64,000 bases of DNA from Azoarcus sp. (GCA_030604735.1 JAUVVG010000021.1:1-64000); one strand, 5' to 3'. Shown: positions 1 through 9,702, counted from the first letter of the stretch. Program-made: numbers and translations. Notes: a model not told the origin generated them from the sequence alone.

Positions 1-57
1 AAGAGCGTCGGGGCCGATGGCCAGGCGGTGCTGGACGCCTATCGCGCCGCCCGCTGA
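1..57 (+). CDS. C-terminal end of a CDS truncated by the window edge (KSVGADGQAVLDAYRAAR*), probably a TRAP substrate-binding protein
   Basis: Open frame from base 1 to TGA at 55-57, immediately upstream of dctQ/dctM-like genes; identity inferred from position. Confidence 0.45.
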   Translation, partial: KSVGADGQAVLDAYRAAR

Positions 58-161
58 CCGCAGCCGGGCTTGTTCGTCCCGCAGGGAGCCCGCTAGCCGG
101 GGGCTCCCTGCGCTGTAATCGTCCGCAGCGGCCGTCCGTTGCGGCGCCAAACCACCGGAGG

Positions 162-689
162 ATGGCCGGGATGAGAGCCGTACTCGATTTTCTATACCGC
201 ATGACCGGCGCGCTGGCCGCGATCGGGATGGTAGGCACCTTGATTTTCGTCGCGACCGGCATCGTCGCGCGTCCTCTCGGGCTCTATCTGCGCGGCACCG
301 ACGCCTATGCCGGCTACACCATGGCCGCGTGTGGTTTTCTGGCGCTGGCCTACACCTTCAAGTATGGCGAGCATATCCGGGTCAGCCTGCTGCTGGACCG
401 GCTGGGTGCGCGCCTGCGCCTGGTCACCGAATGGTTCGCATTGCTGGTCGGCGTCGCGGTGACCGGCATGCTGGCCTTCTACAGCGCCCGAATGGCGTGG
501 TTCTCCTACGAATTCGGGGATAGATCCCAAGGCATAGACGCGACCCCCTTGTGGATGCCGCAGATGCTGATGGTGATCGGCACCACCGTTTTATTCATTG
601 CCTTGCTCGACGATCTGGTGATGCGGGCCATGGGGCGTGAGCCTGCACGACTGGCTGGGGCCGGTCAGAACCAGAGCCGGATGGAGTAG
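162..689 (+). CDS. TRAP transporter small permease (DctQ family)
   Basis: 175 aa, four hydrophobic segments, DctQ-like; directly upstream of a DctM gene. Confidence 0.85.
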   Translation: MAGMRAVLDFLYRMTGALAAIGMVGTLIFVATGIVARPLGLYLRGTDAYAGYTMAACGFLALAYTFKYGEHIRVSLLLDRLGARLRLVTEWFALLVGVAVTGMLAFYSARMAWFSYEFGDRSQGIDATPLWMPQMLMVIGTTVLFIALLDDLVMRAMGREPARLAGAGQNQSRME

Positions 690-698
690 GGAGCAGGC

Positions 699-1997
699 AT
701 GGACATCCTCGTTGCACTTTCTCTCGTCGCCGCGATGCTGCTCATGCTCGCCGGTGGCGTCTGGATCGGAATGGCCCTGATGGCGGTCGGCATCCTCGGC
801 ATGCTTGGATTCACCTCGCGTGCGCCTGGCGACGGCATGGCGATGAGCATCTGGGGCATGGGGTCGAGCTGGACGCTGACCGCGTTGCCGTTGTTCTTGT
901 GGATGGGCGAGATCCTGTTCCGTACCCGGCTCTCGTCCGACATGTTCAAGGGCCTCGCGCCGTGGCTGGAGCGTCTGCCCGGGCGTCTGCTGCACACCAA
1001 CATCATCGGCTGTACGCTGTTCGCGGCGGTGTCCGGTTCGTCTGCGGCGACTTGCGCGACCATCGGCAAGATCAATCTGCCCGAGCTGTCCAAGCGCGGT
1101 TATCCCGAATCGATGGTGATCGGGACGCTGGCCGGCGCCGGTACGCTGGGATTGCTGATCCCACCATCCATCATCATGATCGTCTACGGCGTGGCCGCGG
1201 ACGTATCGATCGCGCGCCTGTTCATCGGGGGCGTGCTGCCGGGCCTACTGCTGGCGACCTTGTTCATGGGCTGGGTGGTCGTGTGGTCGCTGATGCATCG
1301 CGACCAGATTCCCAAGGCCGACCTGCGTTCGACTTTCATCGAGAAAATTCGGGCCTCGCGTAACCTGATCCCGGTGGTGGCCCTGATCGGTGCGGTGCTG
1401 GGCGGCATCTACTCGGGTATCGCGACCGCGACCGAAGCCGCCGCACTGGGCGTGATCGGCGCGCTGGTGATCGCTGCCAGCCAGGGTGCGCTGAGTCGTC
1501 GAACCTTCATCGACAGCCTGATGGGCGCGACCCGGCTGTACTGCATGATCGCGCTGATCCTGGCCGGCTCGGCCTTTCTGACGCTGGCGATGGGCTACAT
1601 CGGCCTGCCGCGTCACCTCGCCACCTGGATAGGCGAGCTGGGCTTGTCGCCGGCGGCGCTGCTGCTCGCGCTGACGCTGTTCTTCATCCTGCTCGGCTGC
1701 TTCCTCGATGCGATTTCCATCGTCGTGCTGACCATGGCGGTGCTGATGCCGACGATACAGGTGGCCGGCATCGATCCGCTGTGGTTCGGGATTTTCGTCG
1801 TGGTGGTGGTCGAGATGGCGCAGATCACCCCGCCGGTCGGCTTCAACCTGTTCGTGCTGCAAGGCATCACCGGGCGCGAGATCACGCGCGTGGCGGTCTA
1901 TGCGCTGCCGTACTTCATCCTCATGTGCGTGGCGGTGGTGCTGCTGTACCTGTTCCCCGGGATCGTGACCTGGCTGCCTGGGCACATGATGGGCTGA
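699..1997 (+). CDS. TRAP transporter large permease (DctM family)
   Basis: 432 aa polytopic; motifs GSSAATCATIGKINLPEL and GTLGLLIPPSIIMIVYGV typical of DctM. Confidence 0.93.
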   Translation: MDILVALSLVAAMLLMLAGGVWIGMALMAVGILGMLGFTSRAPGDGMAMSIWGMGSSWTLTALPLFLWMGEILFRTRLSSDMFKGLAPWLERLPGRLLHTNIIGCTLFAAVSGSSAATCATIGKINLPELSKRGYPESMVIGTLAGAGTLGLLIPPSIIMIVYGVAADVSIARLFIGGVLPGLLLATLFMGWVVVWSLMHRDQIPKADLRSTFIEKIRASRNLIPVVALIGAVLGGIYSGIATATEAAALGVIGALVIAASQGALSRRTFIDSLMGATRLYCMIALILAGSAFLTLAMGYIGLPRHLATWIGELGLSPAALLLALTLFFILLGCFLDAISIVVLTMAVLMPTIQVAGIDPLWFGIFVVVVVEMAQITPPVGFNLFVLQGITGREITRVAVYALPYFILMCVAVVLLYLFPGIVTWLPGHMMG

Positions 1998-2061
1998 GAT
2001 TCATCGGTCGAGATGCGGGAGGGCCAAGCGGGTTCGGATGCCATGACCACAGCGCCGCGCC

Positions 2062-2415
2062 CTATGTCGTGGCGATGACGGTGACTTCCACAAGCAGGTT
2101 CGGCCCGGCGAGCGAGGCCTCCACCGTGGTTCTTGCCGGTGCAGCTCCCTTCGGCAGCCACGCCTCCCAAACAAGGTTCATGCCGTCGTAATCGCTCATA
2201 TCCTTCAGGTGGATGCAGGCGGACAGCATTCGGTCGTGGTCGGAGCCGGCCTCACGAAGCAGTTCCGTGACGCGCCTGAGTGTCTCGTGCGTCTGCTCCT
2301 CGATGGTAACTGCGGACGAACCCATGGATGTCTGGCCACAGAGAAAGATCAAGTTGCCGATCTTGACGATCTTGGACATGCGTGAGTTGGTGTGAATGCG
2401 TTGGATATCACTCAT
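2062..2415 (-). CDS. RidA/YjgF/Rid-family protein (2-iminoacid deaminase-like)
   Basis: 117 aa; VTIEEQTHETLRRVTELLREAGSDHDRMLSACIHLKDMSDYDGMNLVWEAWLPKGAAPARTTVEASLAGPNLLVEV. Confidence 0.93.
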   Translation of the reverse strand: MSDIQRIHTNSRMSKIVKIGNLIFLCGQTSMGSSAVTIEEQTHETLRRVTELLREAGSDHDRMLSACIHLKDMSDYDGMNLVWEAWLPKGAAPARTTVEASLAGPNLLVEVTVIATT

Positions 2416-3841
2416 GGGTCGGGTCCTCGTTTGGTTGTGAGTTGCGCTCGGTTCCGGCGGATCGGGCTACCCGCGCCTGTGAAAGAGCAAGCAACGGAAT
2501 GGGTTTCAATGGAGGGCGGATGCGGTAATAGCCGGTCTCCTCGATTGAGACACCGTTTTCGGCTGCCAGGATTGACGAGACTGTCAGGCCGCACATCCTG
2601 CCCTGGCAGGGGCCCATGCCGCTCCGGCTGAAAAACTTGGTTTGATTGGGGCCTTTGCAGCCCAGCCTCGCCATTTCTCGGATCTGGCCTGCCGTGACTT
2701 CCTCGCAGCGGCATACGACGGTCTCGTCCAGCGGGGCACTCAGCCATTCTGGCGCTCGATAGAGCGTATCGAGGAACGGGCGAATGCGCAGCTGGCGTCG
2801 ATGCGCGCGAGCGGGGCGTCGGACCAGTTTTTGGCGTTCACCTTCCGATAGATTTCCGAGTGCGAAGCACGCGTCCAGCCCCGCTATCGCACCGCTTGCC
2901 TCGGCCGCGAGCGCACCGGCAATGCCCGCGCCATCCCCGCAGATCGTGATCGACGGGTTGGAACTGCGTCCATGCCCGTCGCAGCAGGGTTTCCAGGTTT
3001 GCTGATCCACGTCCCAGCGATGTTCCAACCGGAGCATTCTGGTGATCTGCACGTTCGGGATGACGCCGTGATGAAGCAGCACGGTATCTACCGTCAATTC
3101 GATACGCTGCCCCTTGTGGATGAAGCTTACTCCGCGGACGCGATCGGAGCCCAGGATGTTGACCGCTTCGTCAGTCCTGAAAAAGGGTACGCGTCCCGCC
3201 CTCAAATGCGTGAGCAGGCGCAGACCCTTGATCAGGTAGCCTGGAGCGAGCAGAGCCTTGGGCAGATGCCGCATGGCCTTGCCTGCCTGCGCGATCGGTG
3301 AAGTCTGGATCAAGCCTTTTATCGACGCGCCTGCATCGAGCAATTGCTTGCCGACCAGAAGCAGCAGCGGTCCATCGCCCACCAGAACGACATCGCCACT
3401 CGGGACGGCCGCAGCGGTTTTCATCATGATCTGCGCAGCGCCGGCGTTCATCACGCCCGGCAGGGTCCAGCCCGGCATCGGTGAAGGCCGCTCCATTGCA
3501 CCCGTGGCGAGAATCAGATGACGGGCGCTGAGCGTCTTGGATACCCCCGCCTGCAGGTACGCGATTTCAAGATCATCGCTGATCTGCCAGACAGAGGCGC
3601 CCTGAATGCGCGTGACCGTCGAATGCTGGAGTCGGGTCGTCAGGGTTCGGCCGTGCAGGTACTCCGGTCCGAGAATCGTTTGCATTCCATTGTCGACCGC
3701 GTCGACGTTTCGGTAGATCTGTCCGCCGGGTGACAACTGCTCGTCGATCAAGGCCGTACGGAGGCCCCGATTGGCAGCCGTGAGGGCGGCAGTGATGCCG
3801 CTTGGCCCTGCACCGATCACCACTACATCGAAGGTGCTCAC
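2408..3841 (-). CDS. FAD-dependent oxidoreductase, HcnB/OoxA-like subunit with C-terminal BFD-like [2Fe-2S] cysteine motif
   Basis: GTG start at 3841 (VSTFDVVVIGAGPSGITAAL, dinucleotide-binding motif); C-terminal CRCEEVTAGQIREM...GPCQGRMCG; GTGA overlap with upstream ferredoxin gene. Confidence 0.88.
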   Translation of the reverse strand: MSTFDVVVIGAGPSGITAALTAANRGLRTALIDEQLSPGGQIYRNVDAVDNGMQTILGPEYLHGRTLTTRLQHSTVTRIQGASVWQISDDLEIAYLQAGVSKTLSARHLILATGAMERPSPMPGWTLPGVMNAGAAQIMMKTAAAVPSGDVVLVGDGPLLLLVGKQLLDAGASIKGLIQTSPIAQAGKAMRHLPKALLAPGYLIKGLRLLTHLRAGRVPFFRTDEAVNILGSDRVRGVSFIHKGQRIELTVDTVLLHHGVIPNVQITRMLRLEHRWDVDQQTWKPCCDGHGRSSNPSITICGDGAGIAGALAAEASGAIAGLDACFALGNLSEGERQKLVRRPARAHRRQLRIRPFLDTLYRAPEWLSAPLDETVVCRCEEVTAGQIREMARLGCKGPNQTKFFSRSGMGPCQGRMCGLTVSSILAAENGVSIEETGYYRIRPPLKPIPLLALSQARVARSAGTERNSQPNEDPTHE

Positions 3842-4161
3842 TGGGCTGCTCCGCCGAGTTGTCCGATCGAACGTGCCCCATGGATCAAGCGAACATGCAT
3901 GCCCTCGCGAACCGGGGTGGCGCAGGCCTGCACGTTGGGTGTGCCGTCGACCTCCACCAGGCACTCGAAGCACACGCCCATCATGCAAAGGGGCGCGCGC
4001 GGTGCTCCGCTAACCGGCGTGTATCGCATCGGCACGCAATTCGCCTTCAGCAACGCAGCTGCAAGCGGCTCACCGATCATGGCCTGGCAGGGTTCCCCGT
4101 CGACGAATATTTCGCAGATGCGCCGCCGTTGCGGTGCATCCGACTCAATGAGCTTGAACAT
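3838..4161 (-). CDS. (2Fe-2S)-binding protein, HcnA/OoxC-like small subunit
   Basis: 107 aa; APLCMMGVCFECLVEVDGTPNVQACATPVREGM cysteine pattern. Confidence 0.88.
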   Translation of the reverse strand: MFKLIESDAPQRRRICEIFVDGEPCQAMIGEPLAAALLKANCVPMRYTPVSGAPRAPLCMMGVCFECLVEVDGTPNVQACATPVREGMHVRLIHGARSIGQLGGAAQ

Positions 4162-5260
4162 CGAAGCGCTCCGCGTTGAAGCCCGTGATCAGGTCCGGCT
4201 TGGGGTTTCCGCACAACCAGTGGACAAGCACTTCTGCGTGCATGGCGGCGAGCGTGATGCCGCTATGGCAACTGATGACGAATGCTCCGGGTTGGTCGGA
4301 GGATTCCTCGTAGATGGGCAATCCATCGCCTGTCATCACTCGCAATGCGCCCCAGGCACGAACGACGTTCAGATTACCAATATCCGGGAAGCAGCGGACC
4401 GCACGGGCCGCGATCTGTGACATCTGCTCGAGGCTTGTCCCGTCATCGAACCCGACATCTTCTTTGGAGTCGCCGATCTGGATGCCGCCATCGCCCGTCT
4501 GTCGAACATGCAACGTGGGCAGATCGAGAAAAGGCAAGGCCCGCTCGCAAACCAGTACCTGACCCCTGATCGGTTCGACCGGTGCGCGAAGGCCTACCAT
4601 CGGGGCCAGTTGACGGTTGCCCAGGCCTGCCGCAAGCACGATGCGCGGTGCCCGAAATCGTGCGTGGGGCGTCTTCAGTTCGTAAGCGCCACTGCGGTAC
4701 TCGATCATCTCTACGTGATGTCCCGGCACGTGGGTCCCTCCCAACATGTGGACGGCGGCGTGCATTGCTTTCAGCAGTCTGAGCGGATTGGCGTGACCAT
4801 CCATCGGGCAGAACGATCCGCCCACGACGTCCGGGCCTACGCCTAGCACACGATGCTGCACTGCTTTGCGGTCGAGAATCTCATACGGGTAGGGCTCACC
4901 GATCGTCGACGCAATGCCCTTCAGCTCCTCGTCGCGCCGGGCCAGCTCGGAGTTGTCGAGGCACAGATGCAGACCGCCGCGCTGTTGCAATTGGACGTCT
5001 ATGCCGGTCAATGCGGCGAGCGCACTCGAGAAGCTCTGCCACCGGGCGGCAGCCTGTACGGTCCAGCGTGCATATGCTGTGCTGTTCGCGCCCTTGCCCT
5101 GAACCCACACCAGACCGAAATTGCCGCGTGCGGCGCGAAAGGCGTCGTCCCCTTCGTCAAGCAGGTTGACAGTCAGGCCGCGTCTGAGGAGACCGTACGC
5201 AATCGACGCCCCGACCACGCCGCCTCCGACGACGATGAAATCTGTTTCGTGCTTTGTCAT
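4145..5260 (-). CDS. FAD-dependent oxidoreductase, DAAO/sarcosine-oxidase-beta/HcnC-like subunit
   Basis: MTKHETDFIVVGGGVVGASIAYGLLRRGLTVNLLDEG; ...GDGLPIYEESSDQPGAFVISCHSGITLA. Confidence 0.88.
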   Translation of the reverse strand: MTKHETDFIVVGGGVVGASIAYGLLRRGLTVNLLDEGDDAFRAARGNFGLVWVQGKGANSTAYARWTVQAAARWQSFSSALAALTGIDVQLQQRGGLHLCLDNSELARRDEELKGIASTIGEPYPYEILDRKAVQHRVLGVGPDVVGGSFCPMDGHANPLRLLKAMHAAVHMLGGTHVPGHHVEMIEYRSGAYELKTPHARFRAPRIVLAAGLGNRQLAPMVGLRAPVEPIRGQVLVCERALPFLDLPTLHVRQTGDGGIQIGDSKEDVGFDDGTSLEQMSQIAARAVRCFPDIGNLNVVRAWGALRVMTGDGLPIYEESSDQPGAFVISCHSGITLAAMHAEVLVHWLCGNPKPDLITGFNAERFDVQAH

Positions 5261-5347
5261 TTGCGATTCCTGTTCTGTCGGACAGATGGAGCCACGGCAC
5301 GGACGGTGATCCATCGACCTCAAGATTAGGAAGGTCGGCAAATAAGA

Positions 5348-5388
5348 TCAAATCAAGTCTTACATGTGATGCATGTGTAAATGTTATG
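5348..5388 (-). promoter_or_regulatory. Candidate LysR-regulated promoter element upstream of the oxidase/RidA genes
   Basis: TCAAATCA-N14-TGCATGTGTAAATGTTATG; minus strand reads CAT-N11-ATG (CATAACATTTACACATG); matches 9582-9622 at 30/41 positions ungapped. Confidence 0.65.
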
Positions 5389-5427
5389 CGCAAAGCAGGG
5401 AGCGCTTCGGTTGCCTTGCTGAGCCGC

Positions 5428-6339
5428 TCACGAGCCAGCGTTGAGCAGGGGGTATGTGTCGAGCTCCTGTTGAAGCCGAGTCAGAAAGGGTTCGAGCAGC
5501 CTTGAGGCCGGTCTGTGACGGGGTTTCAGAAGGTGATATGTATAACGGATGGAGGGCAGAAACGGTTTTGCAACGACGCCCTTGTCTGTGTATTCCAGTG
5601 CGCCGATCGGCTCGACAAGCGCCACCCCCGCACCTTCTCGGACAAAGGCGCAGGCGCATGACGTGAGCTGGGCTTCGATAACGATCTGCCGCCTCACACC
5701 ATGATTCTCGAAAACCCGGCTGATCTGGTAGCGGACGCCGACCTCCGGTCCGAGGGTGATGAAGGGTTCGTCGTTCAGGTCCTCGACGCGAATGACGTCG
5801 CGGTTTGCCAGGCGATGGTTCATCGGCAATACGCAGCAGAGTGACGTTTCCAGCAAGGGCGAAACGTCGACGGCAGGATGGCTTGACTGGGTTGCGGCGA
5901 ATCCGATGTCGATCTGCTGGCTCGCGATCAATTCGAGCAGTTCGTCCGATGGCCTCGTTATCAGATGGACGCGAATGCGTGGATAGCTGAGGCGAAAGCG
6001 GGTTATGACACGGGGCAGAAAGGAAAGCGCCATTGCGGGGAGACTCGCAATGCTCAGCGTGCCAATCTGATAGTTGCGGATGCCTTCCGAGAATCGCGCG
6101 ATCTTCTCGATGCCAGAGAAGGAGCGTTCGACCTCGTCATACAGCAGCTTGGCCTCCAAGGTTGGATTCAGCCGTCCCTTCACGCGTGCGAAGAGCTGAA
6201 AGCCGACTGCGTGTTCCAAGTCCGACAACAGGCGGCTGACTGCCGGTTGTGTGATGCACAGCAGGTCCGCGGCGCGGGTTACCATGCCCGTTTGCATGGT
6301 GGCGCGAAAGGCTTCAAGTTGTCGGTGGTTCAGTCTCAT
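5428..6339 (-). CDS. LysR-family transcriptional regulator
   Basis: MRLNHRQLEAFRATMQTGMVTRAADLLCITQPAVSRLLSDLEHAVGFQLFAR. Confidence 0.95.
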   Translation of the reverse strand: MRLNHRQLEAFRATMQTGMVTRAADLLCITQPAVSRLLSDLEHAVGFQLFARVKGRLNPTLEAKLLYDEVERSFSGIEKIARFSEGIRNYQIGTLSIASLPAMALSFLPRVITRFRLSYPRIRVHLITRPSDELLELIASQQIDIGFAATQSSHPAVDVSPLLETSLCCVLPMNHRLANRDVIRVEDLNDEPFITLGPEVGVRYQISRVFENHGVRRQIVIEAQLTSCACAFVREGAGVALVEPIGALEYTDKGVVAKPFLPSIRYTYHLLKPRHRPASRLLEPFLTRLQQELDTYPLLNAGS

Positions 6340-6555
6340 GGCTGCCTCTGATACGCGCGAACAAGTGCAACTTTAACGCGCGGATTGCAGCACGGACACC
6401 AACTTCTCCGACGAGATGATTATCACCGCAGCGCTCCCGTCACGCGATTGCGATCGTCAATCCGCTGGAAACGATGATCCTTGCCGGGCGCGGTTTAGCG
6501 ACCCAGCAAGGATTCGATGTGGATCAGGCTTCGATTGCGCGGCGTTGCGCCCGAG

Positions 6556-7554
6556 TCAACGCGTGAGCGTTGCGTCGAGAATCGGCTTTGCCCAGCGATC
6601 ACCCATGTCCTTCATGATCTCCGGCCAGACGGTGGCTCGGGCCTTGGTCGCATGGGCTTCGAGCCCCGCCGCGTCGACCGGGATCAGTGTGGCGCCGATG
6701 TCGACCAGACGTTGCTCGTTGACAGCCTGGTCCGCCTCGGCAGCCGTCCAGCGAGCAGATTCGAACGCCTGAGCCGCTGCCTCTATTGCTTGTTGCTGTT
6801 CCGCCGGGAGCTTTGCAAACGTCTCGGCGTTGACGAGCAGGTACCAGACCTCGAAGTGAGTGTTCAGCGGCACGTAGTATTTGGTCACGTCCCGGAAAGA
6901 GGCGTAGTAACCTTCGGCGCCCGAACCGATGACGCCATCGACGACACCGGTTTGGACCGCTGTGAAGGCCTCGGAGAAAGGTAGCGGCGAGCCGATGTAA
7001 CCGACGTTGTCCGCGAGGAGCTGGAACGACTTGATCGGCGGAACGCGCAGCTTCAGACCCTTGCTCGCATCGGGGTCACCGACGTTCGTCGGTTCCTTGT
7101 TCAGCGATACGCCGCCGAAGTAAAGCGGATAGGCCGCCAGAACCTTGATGTCCTGCTGGCCGTAAAGTTCTTCGATGGTCTCCCGTACTGGAGACCCCTT
7201 TGAGTAGACCTTCTGCGCCTCTTCCCAGTTGGTCGCAAGATAGGGCAGCAGAGCAATCTGAAGCCGGCGGTTGGCGCCGGTGGCAATCGGTTGAAGCGCC
7301 ATTTCGACCGCGCCGACCGAAACTCGCTCCTGCACGACCGTGTAGTCGCCCAGGGCGTTCGCCGGGAAGATGTCGAACTTCAGGGCGCCATTGGTAGCAG
7401 CCCCGACCGCATCGGCAAAGGCCCTTACATCCGTGTCTGCGGTGGTGCCCTGGGGTCTGACGTGGGACAACTTCAGCGTCGTCGCCACGGCGTCCGCCGC
7501 CGCCAGAGCGATGCACGCGCCAAACGCGATGGATCCGATAGATCTGAGTTTCAT
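6556..7554 (-). CDS. TRAP transporter substrate-binding protein (DctP family)
   Basis: Signal peptide MKLRSIGSIAFGACIALAAADAVA; LKLRVPPIKSFQLLADNVGYIGSPLPFSEAFTAVQTGVVDGVIG. Confidence 0.92.
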   Translation of the reverse strand: MKLRSIGSIAFGACIALAAADAVATTLKLSHVRPQGTTADTDVRAFADAVGAATNGALKFDIFPANALGDYTVVQERVSVGAVEMALQPIATGANRRLQIALLPYLATNWEEAQKVYSKGSPVRETIEELYGQQDIKVLAAYPLYFGGVSLNKEPTNVGDPDASKGLKLRVPPIKSFQLLADNVGYIGSPLPFSEAFTAVQTGVVDGVIGSGAEGYYASFRDVTKYYVPLNTHFEVWYLLVNAETFAKLPAEQQQAIEAAAQAFESARWTAAEADQAVNEQRLVDIGATLIPVDAAGLEAHATKARATVWPEIMKDMGDRWAKPILDATLTR

Positions 7555-7651
7555 GAAAGTCTCCTTTGTGGGTGCAGCGATTGGATCGAGGGATTGCTCG
7601 TGGCCTGTGCGACTGCCGTTCGAGCGTGATGAAGCGATTTCAGGCAATGGA

Positions 7652-8950
7652 TCAGTAGCCAAATAGACGCGGGAAGAACATCGACAAGTCCTCCCAGAAC
7701 AGCGTCAGAACTGCGATCGGCACATAGCCGGTCAGCAGCAATACCATGGCAGGTCGAATAACCTGGGTCACCGGCACCTGCCCGATTCGAGCTCCCAAGT
7801 ACAGGATGCTTGCGTAGGGTGGCGTGACGCCGCCCATGGCGGTGCTGACGCCGATGATCGCCGCGAAATGGATCCGATCCACACCGATTGCATCCACGAG
7901 CGGAAGCAGTAGCGGCGCGACGAGAATGATGGCGGTGATGTCGTTCACCACCATGCCGAGCAAGAACAGCAGCACCATGATGAGAATCAAAAGCAGCGTC
8001 CTGTCGGTCGTGATCTCAAAGATGAAATTGACGAGCTTCTGCGGTACGTTTTCCATCACGAACATTTGACTAAGGATCAAACTGAACAGGATCATGATCA
8101 TGATCGAACCGACCGAGGTTCCGGCCTCCCGTCCGGCTGCGAGCAGACTTTGAAGGGTCAGGCCCTTGTAGATGAGGAACCCGACCGGCAGCGCGTAGAT
8201 CACAGAGATCGCGGCCGCCTCCGTGGGTGTCATGATTCCGCCGTAGATTCCGCCCAGAATCACGATCGGCATCAGCAGGGCCGGAATCGCATAGGTGGTT
8301 CGGCGACTGGTTTCCTTGATCAGTTGCTTTAAGGGCGTCGGATCGTCGAGAACCAGCGGGAATCGTCTGGCCATGAACAGGTTTACGATCGAGAACGAGA
8401 GCATCACGGCGAGACCGGGTCCCAGCGTGGCAAGAAAGCTTGCCAGGATCGAAGTTTCAGTTACCCAGCCGTACACGATCATCGTGACGCTGGGTGGAAT
8501 CAGTAGGCCGAGAATCGAGGAGTTCGCCACCAATGCAGTTGCATAGGCTCGGGGATAGCCCTTGCGCTCCATCTCGGGAATCAGGATCGGACCGATCGCG
8601 GCCACGCCAGTCAAGCCGCTGCCTGAGATGGCTCCGATGATCGCGCAGCTGACGGTTGCGACAACGCCGAGACCACCGCGGATGCGTCCGACGAAGATGT
8701 TAACGAAGCGCAGGAGCGCCGCCGCGATCCCGCTGGAACTCATGATGGTCCCGGCGAGTACGAATAGTGGAATGGCAAGCAAGACCGGCGAGGCGAGTTG
8801 CCCGAAACCCCACATCATGGCCCCCTTCATCGTGGCGCCGCCGACGAAGACCATGACCATGATGCCGCCGCCGAAGCAGTAGGGCAGCGGTACGCCGATG
8901 GTGAGGAGCAGTACCAGGAGTCCGAACGCGAGTGCAGCGGATTCAAGCAT
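7652..8950 (-). CDS. TRAP transporter large permease (DctM family)
   Basis: 432 aa polytopic; SGSGLTGVAAIGPILIPEMERKGYPRAYATALVANSSILGLLIPPSVTMIVYG. Confidence 0.93.
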   Translation of the reverse strand: MLESAALAFGLLVLLLTIGVPLPYCFGGGIMVMVFVGGATMKGAMMWGFGQLASPVLLAIPLFVLAGTIMSSSGIAAALLRFVNIFVGRIRGGLGVVATVSCAIIGAISGSGLTGVAAIGPILIPEMERKGYPRAYATALVANSSILGLLIPPSVTMIVYGWVTETSILASFLATLGPGLAVMLSFSIVNLFMARRFPLVLDDPTPLKQLIKETSRRTTYAIPALLMPIVILGGIYGGIMTPTEAAAISVIYALPVGFLIYKGLTLQSLLAAGREAGTSVGSIMIMILFSLILSQMFVMENVPQKLVNFIFEITTDRTLLLILIMVLLFLLGMVVNDITAIILVAPLLLPLVDAIGVDRIHFAAIIGVSTAMGGVTPPYASILYLGARIGQVPVTQVIRPAMVLLLTGYVPIAVLTLFWEDLSMFFPRLFGY

Positions 8951-9437
8951 GGTTCGTTCCCCGACCGTCGCTGAAATTCTCGGAGAAGAGTCTGCGACAG
9001 TGCCTGAAGAGATGGAACAGGGTCCATACGCACATCAGGAACAGTCCGATGAAGAGGGCCGCGTCGGAGTAGATGGTCGGGATGTAAAGAGTTGGACTTT
9101 CCTTGCCGACCCGGATGGAGTACTGGAGAAAATCCCATGCCCAGTGCGTCAGCCAGAGGGCGATGGCCAGGCTGATCGATTCAGTCACGATCGCAAGAAC
9201 GACCTTGGCACGCTGAGTGCCGAGGAAGATCTCGAGCACGTTCGCGCGGATCTGGGTGTCTTCCCGTGAAGCATTGACGCTGCCCAGCATGTAGAGCCAC
9301 AGTGCCGGATACATCAGCACCTCCTCCAGACCCATCACAGGTATCTGGAGGACGTATCGCGTGACGACCTGAACGCACTGAAGGGCTGCAACGGCGAGTA
9401 GCAGCATCGTCAGTGTGTACTTGAAGAGCCGTTCCAT
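8943..9437 (-). CDS. TRAP transporter small permease (DctQ family)
   Basis: 164 aa, about four TM segments, overlaps dctM start by 8 bp. Confidence 0.85.
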   Translation of the reverse strand: MERLFKYTLTMLLLAVAALQCVQVVTRYVLQIPVMGLEEVLMYPALWLYMLGSVNASREDTQIRANVLEIFLGTQRAKVVLAIVTESISLAIALWLTHWAWDFLQYSIRVGKESPTLYIPTIYSDAALFIGLFLMCVWTLFHLFRHCRRLFSENFSDGRGTNHA

Positions 9438-9581
9438 ATCCGACTGTCTCCTGTTTCAACTAACCTGAACCCTTGTGATCCCGTACCGCCCGTGGCCTGA
9501 TCGGCTACCGGACGGCGCCAGCGCGTCCCTGGCCAAGTTGTTGATTTTGTTAATTGCATTATCGGCAGCTCATGAATAAAT

Positions 9582-9622
9582 TCAAATCAGTAATTAGTGT
9601 GGTTGCATGCGTAAATGTTATG
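9582..9622 (-). promoter_or_regulatory. Candidate LysR-regulated promoter element upstream of the TRAP dctQMP genes
   Basis: TCAAATCA-N14-TGCATGCGTAAATGTTATG; 18/19 identity to the 5370-5388 core. Confidence 0.65.
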
Positions 9623-9702
9623 TAATGCCTTGCTGAGTTCGATTTGATCTGCACTGCCGCCTAACTTCATGAATGACTTTTTGTGCTGAAAGCCCGGCTG
9701 CC

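Noticed and set aside
2408-5260. Hydrogen cyanide synthase hcnABC, which would pair with the cyanase gene in the window
   Set aside because: Gene order (FAD-DAAO subunit first) and the RidA/TRAP/LysR context fit amino-acid/opine oxidases better, and cyanase acts on cyanate rather than cyanide; not supportable from sequence alone.
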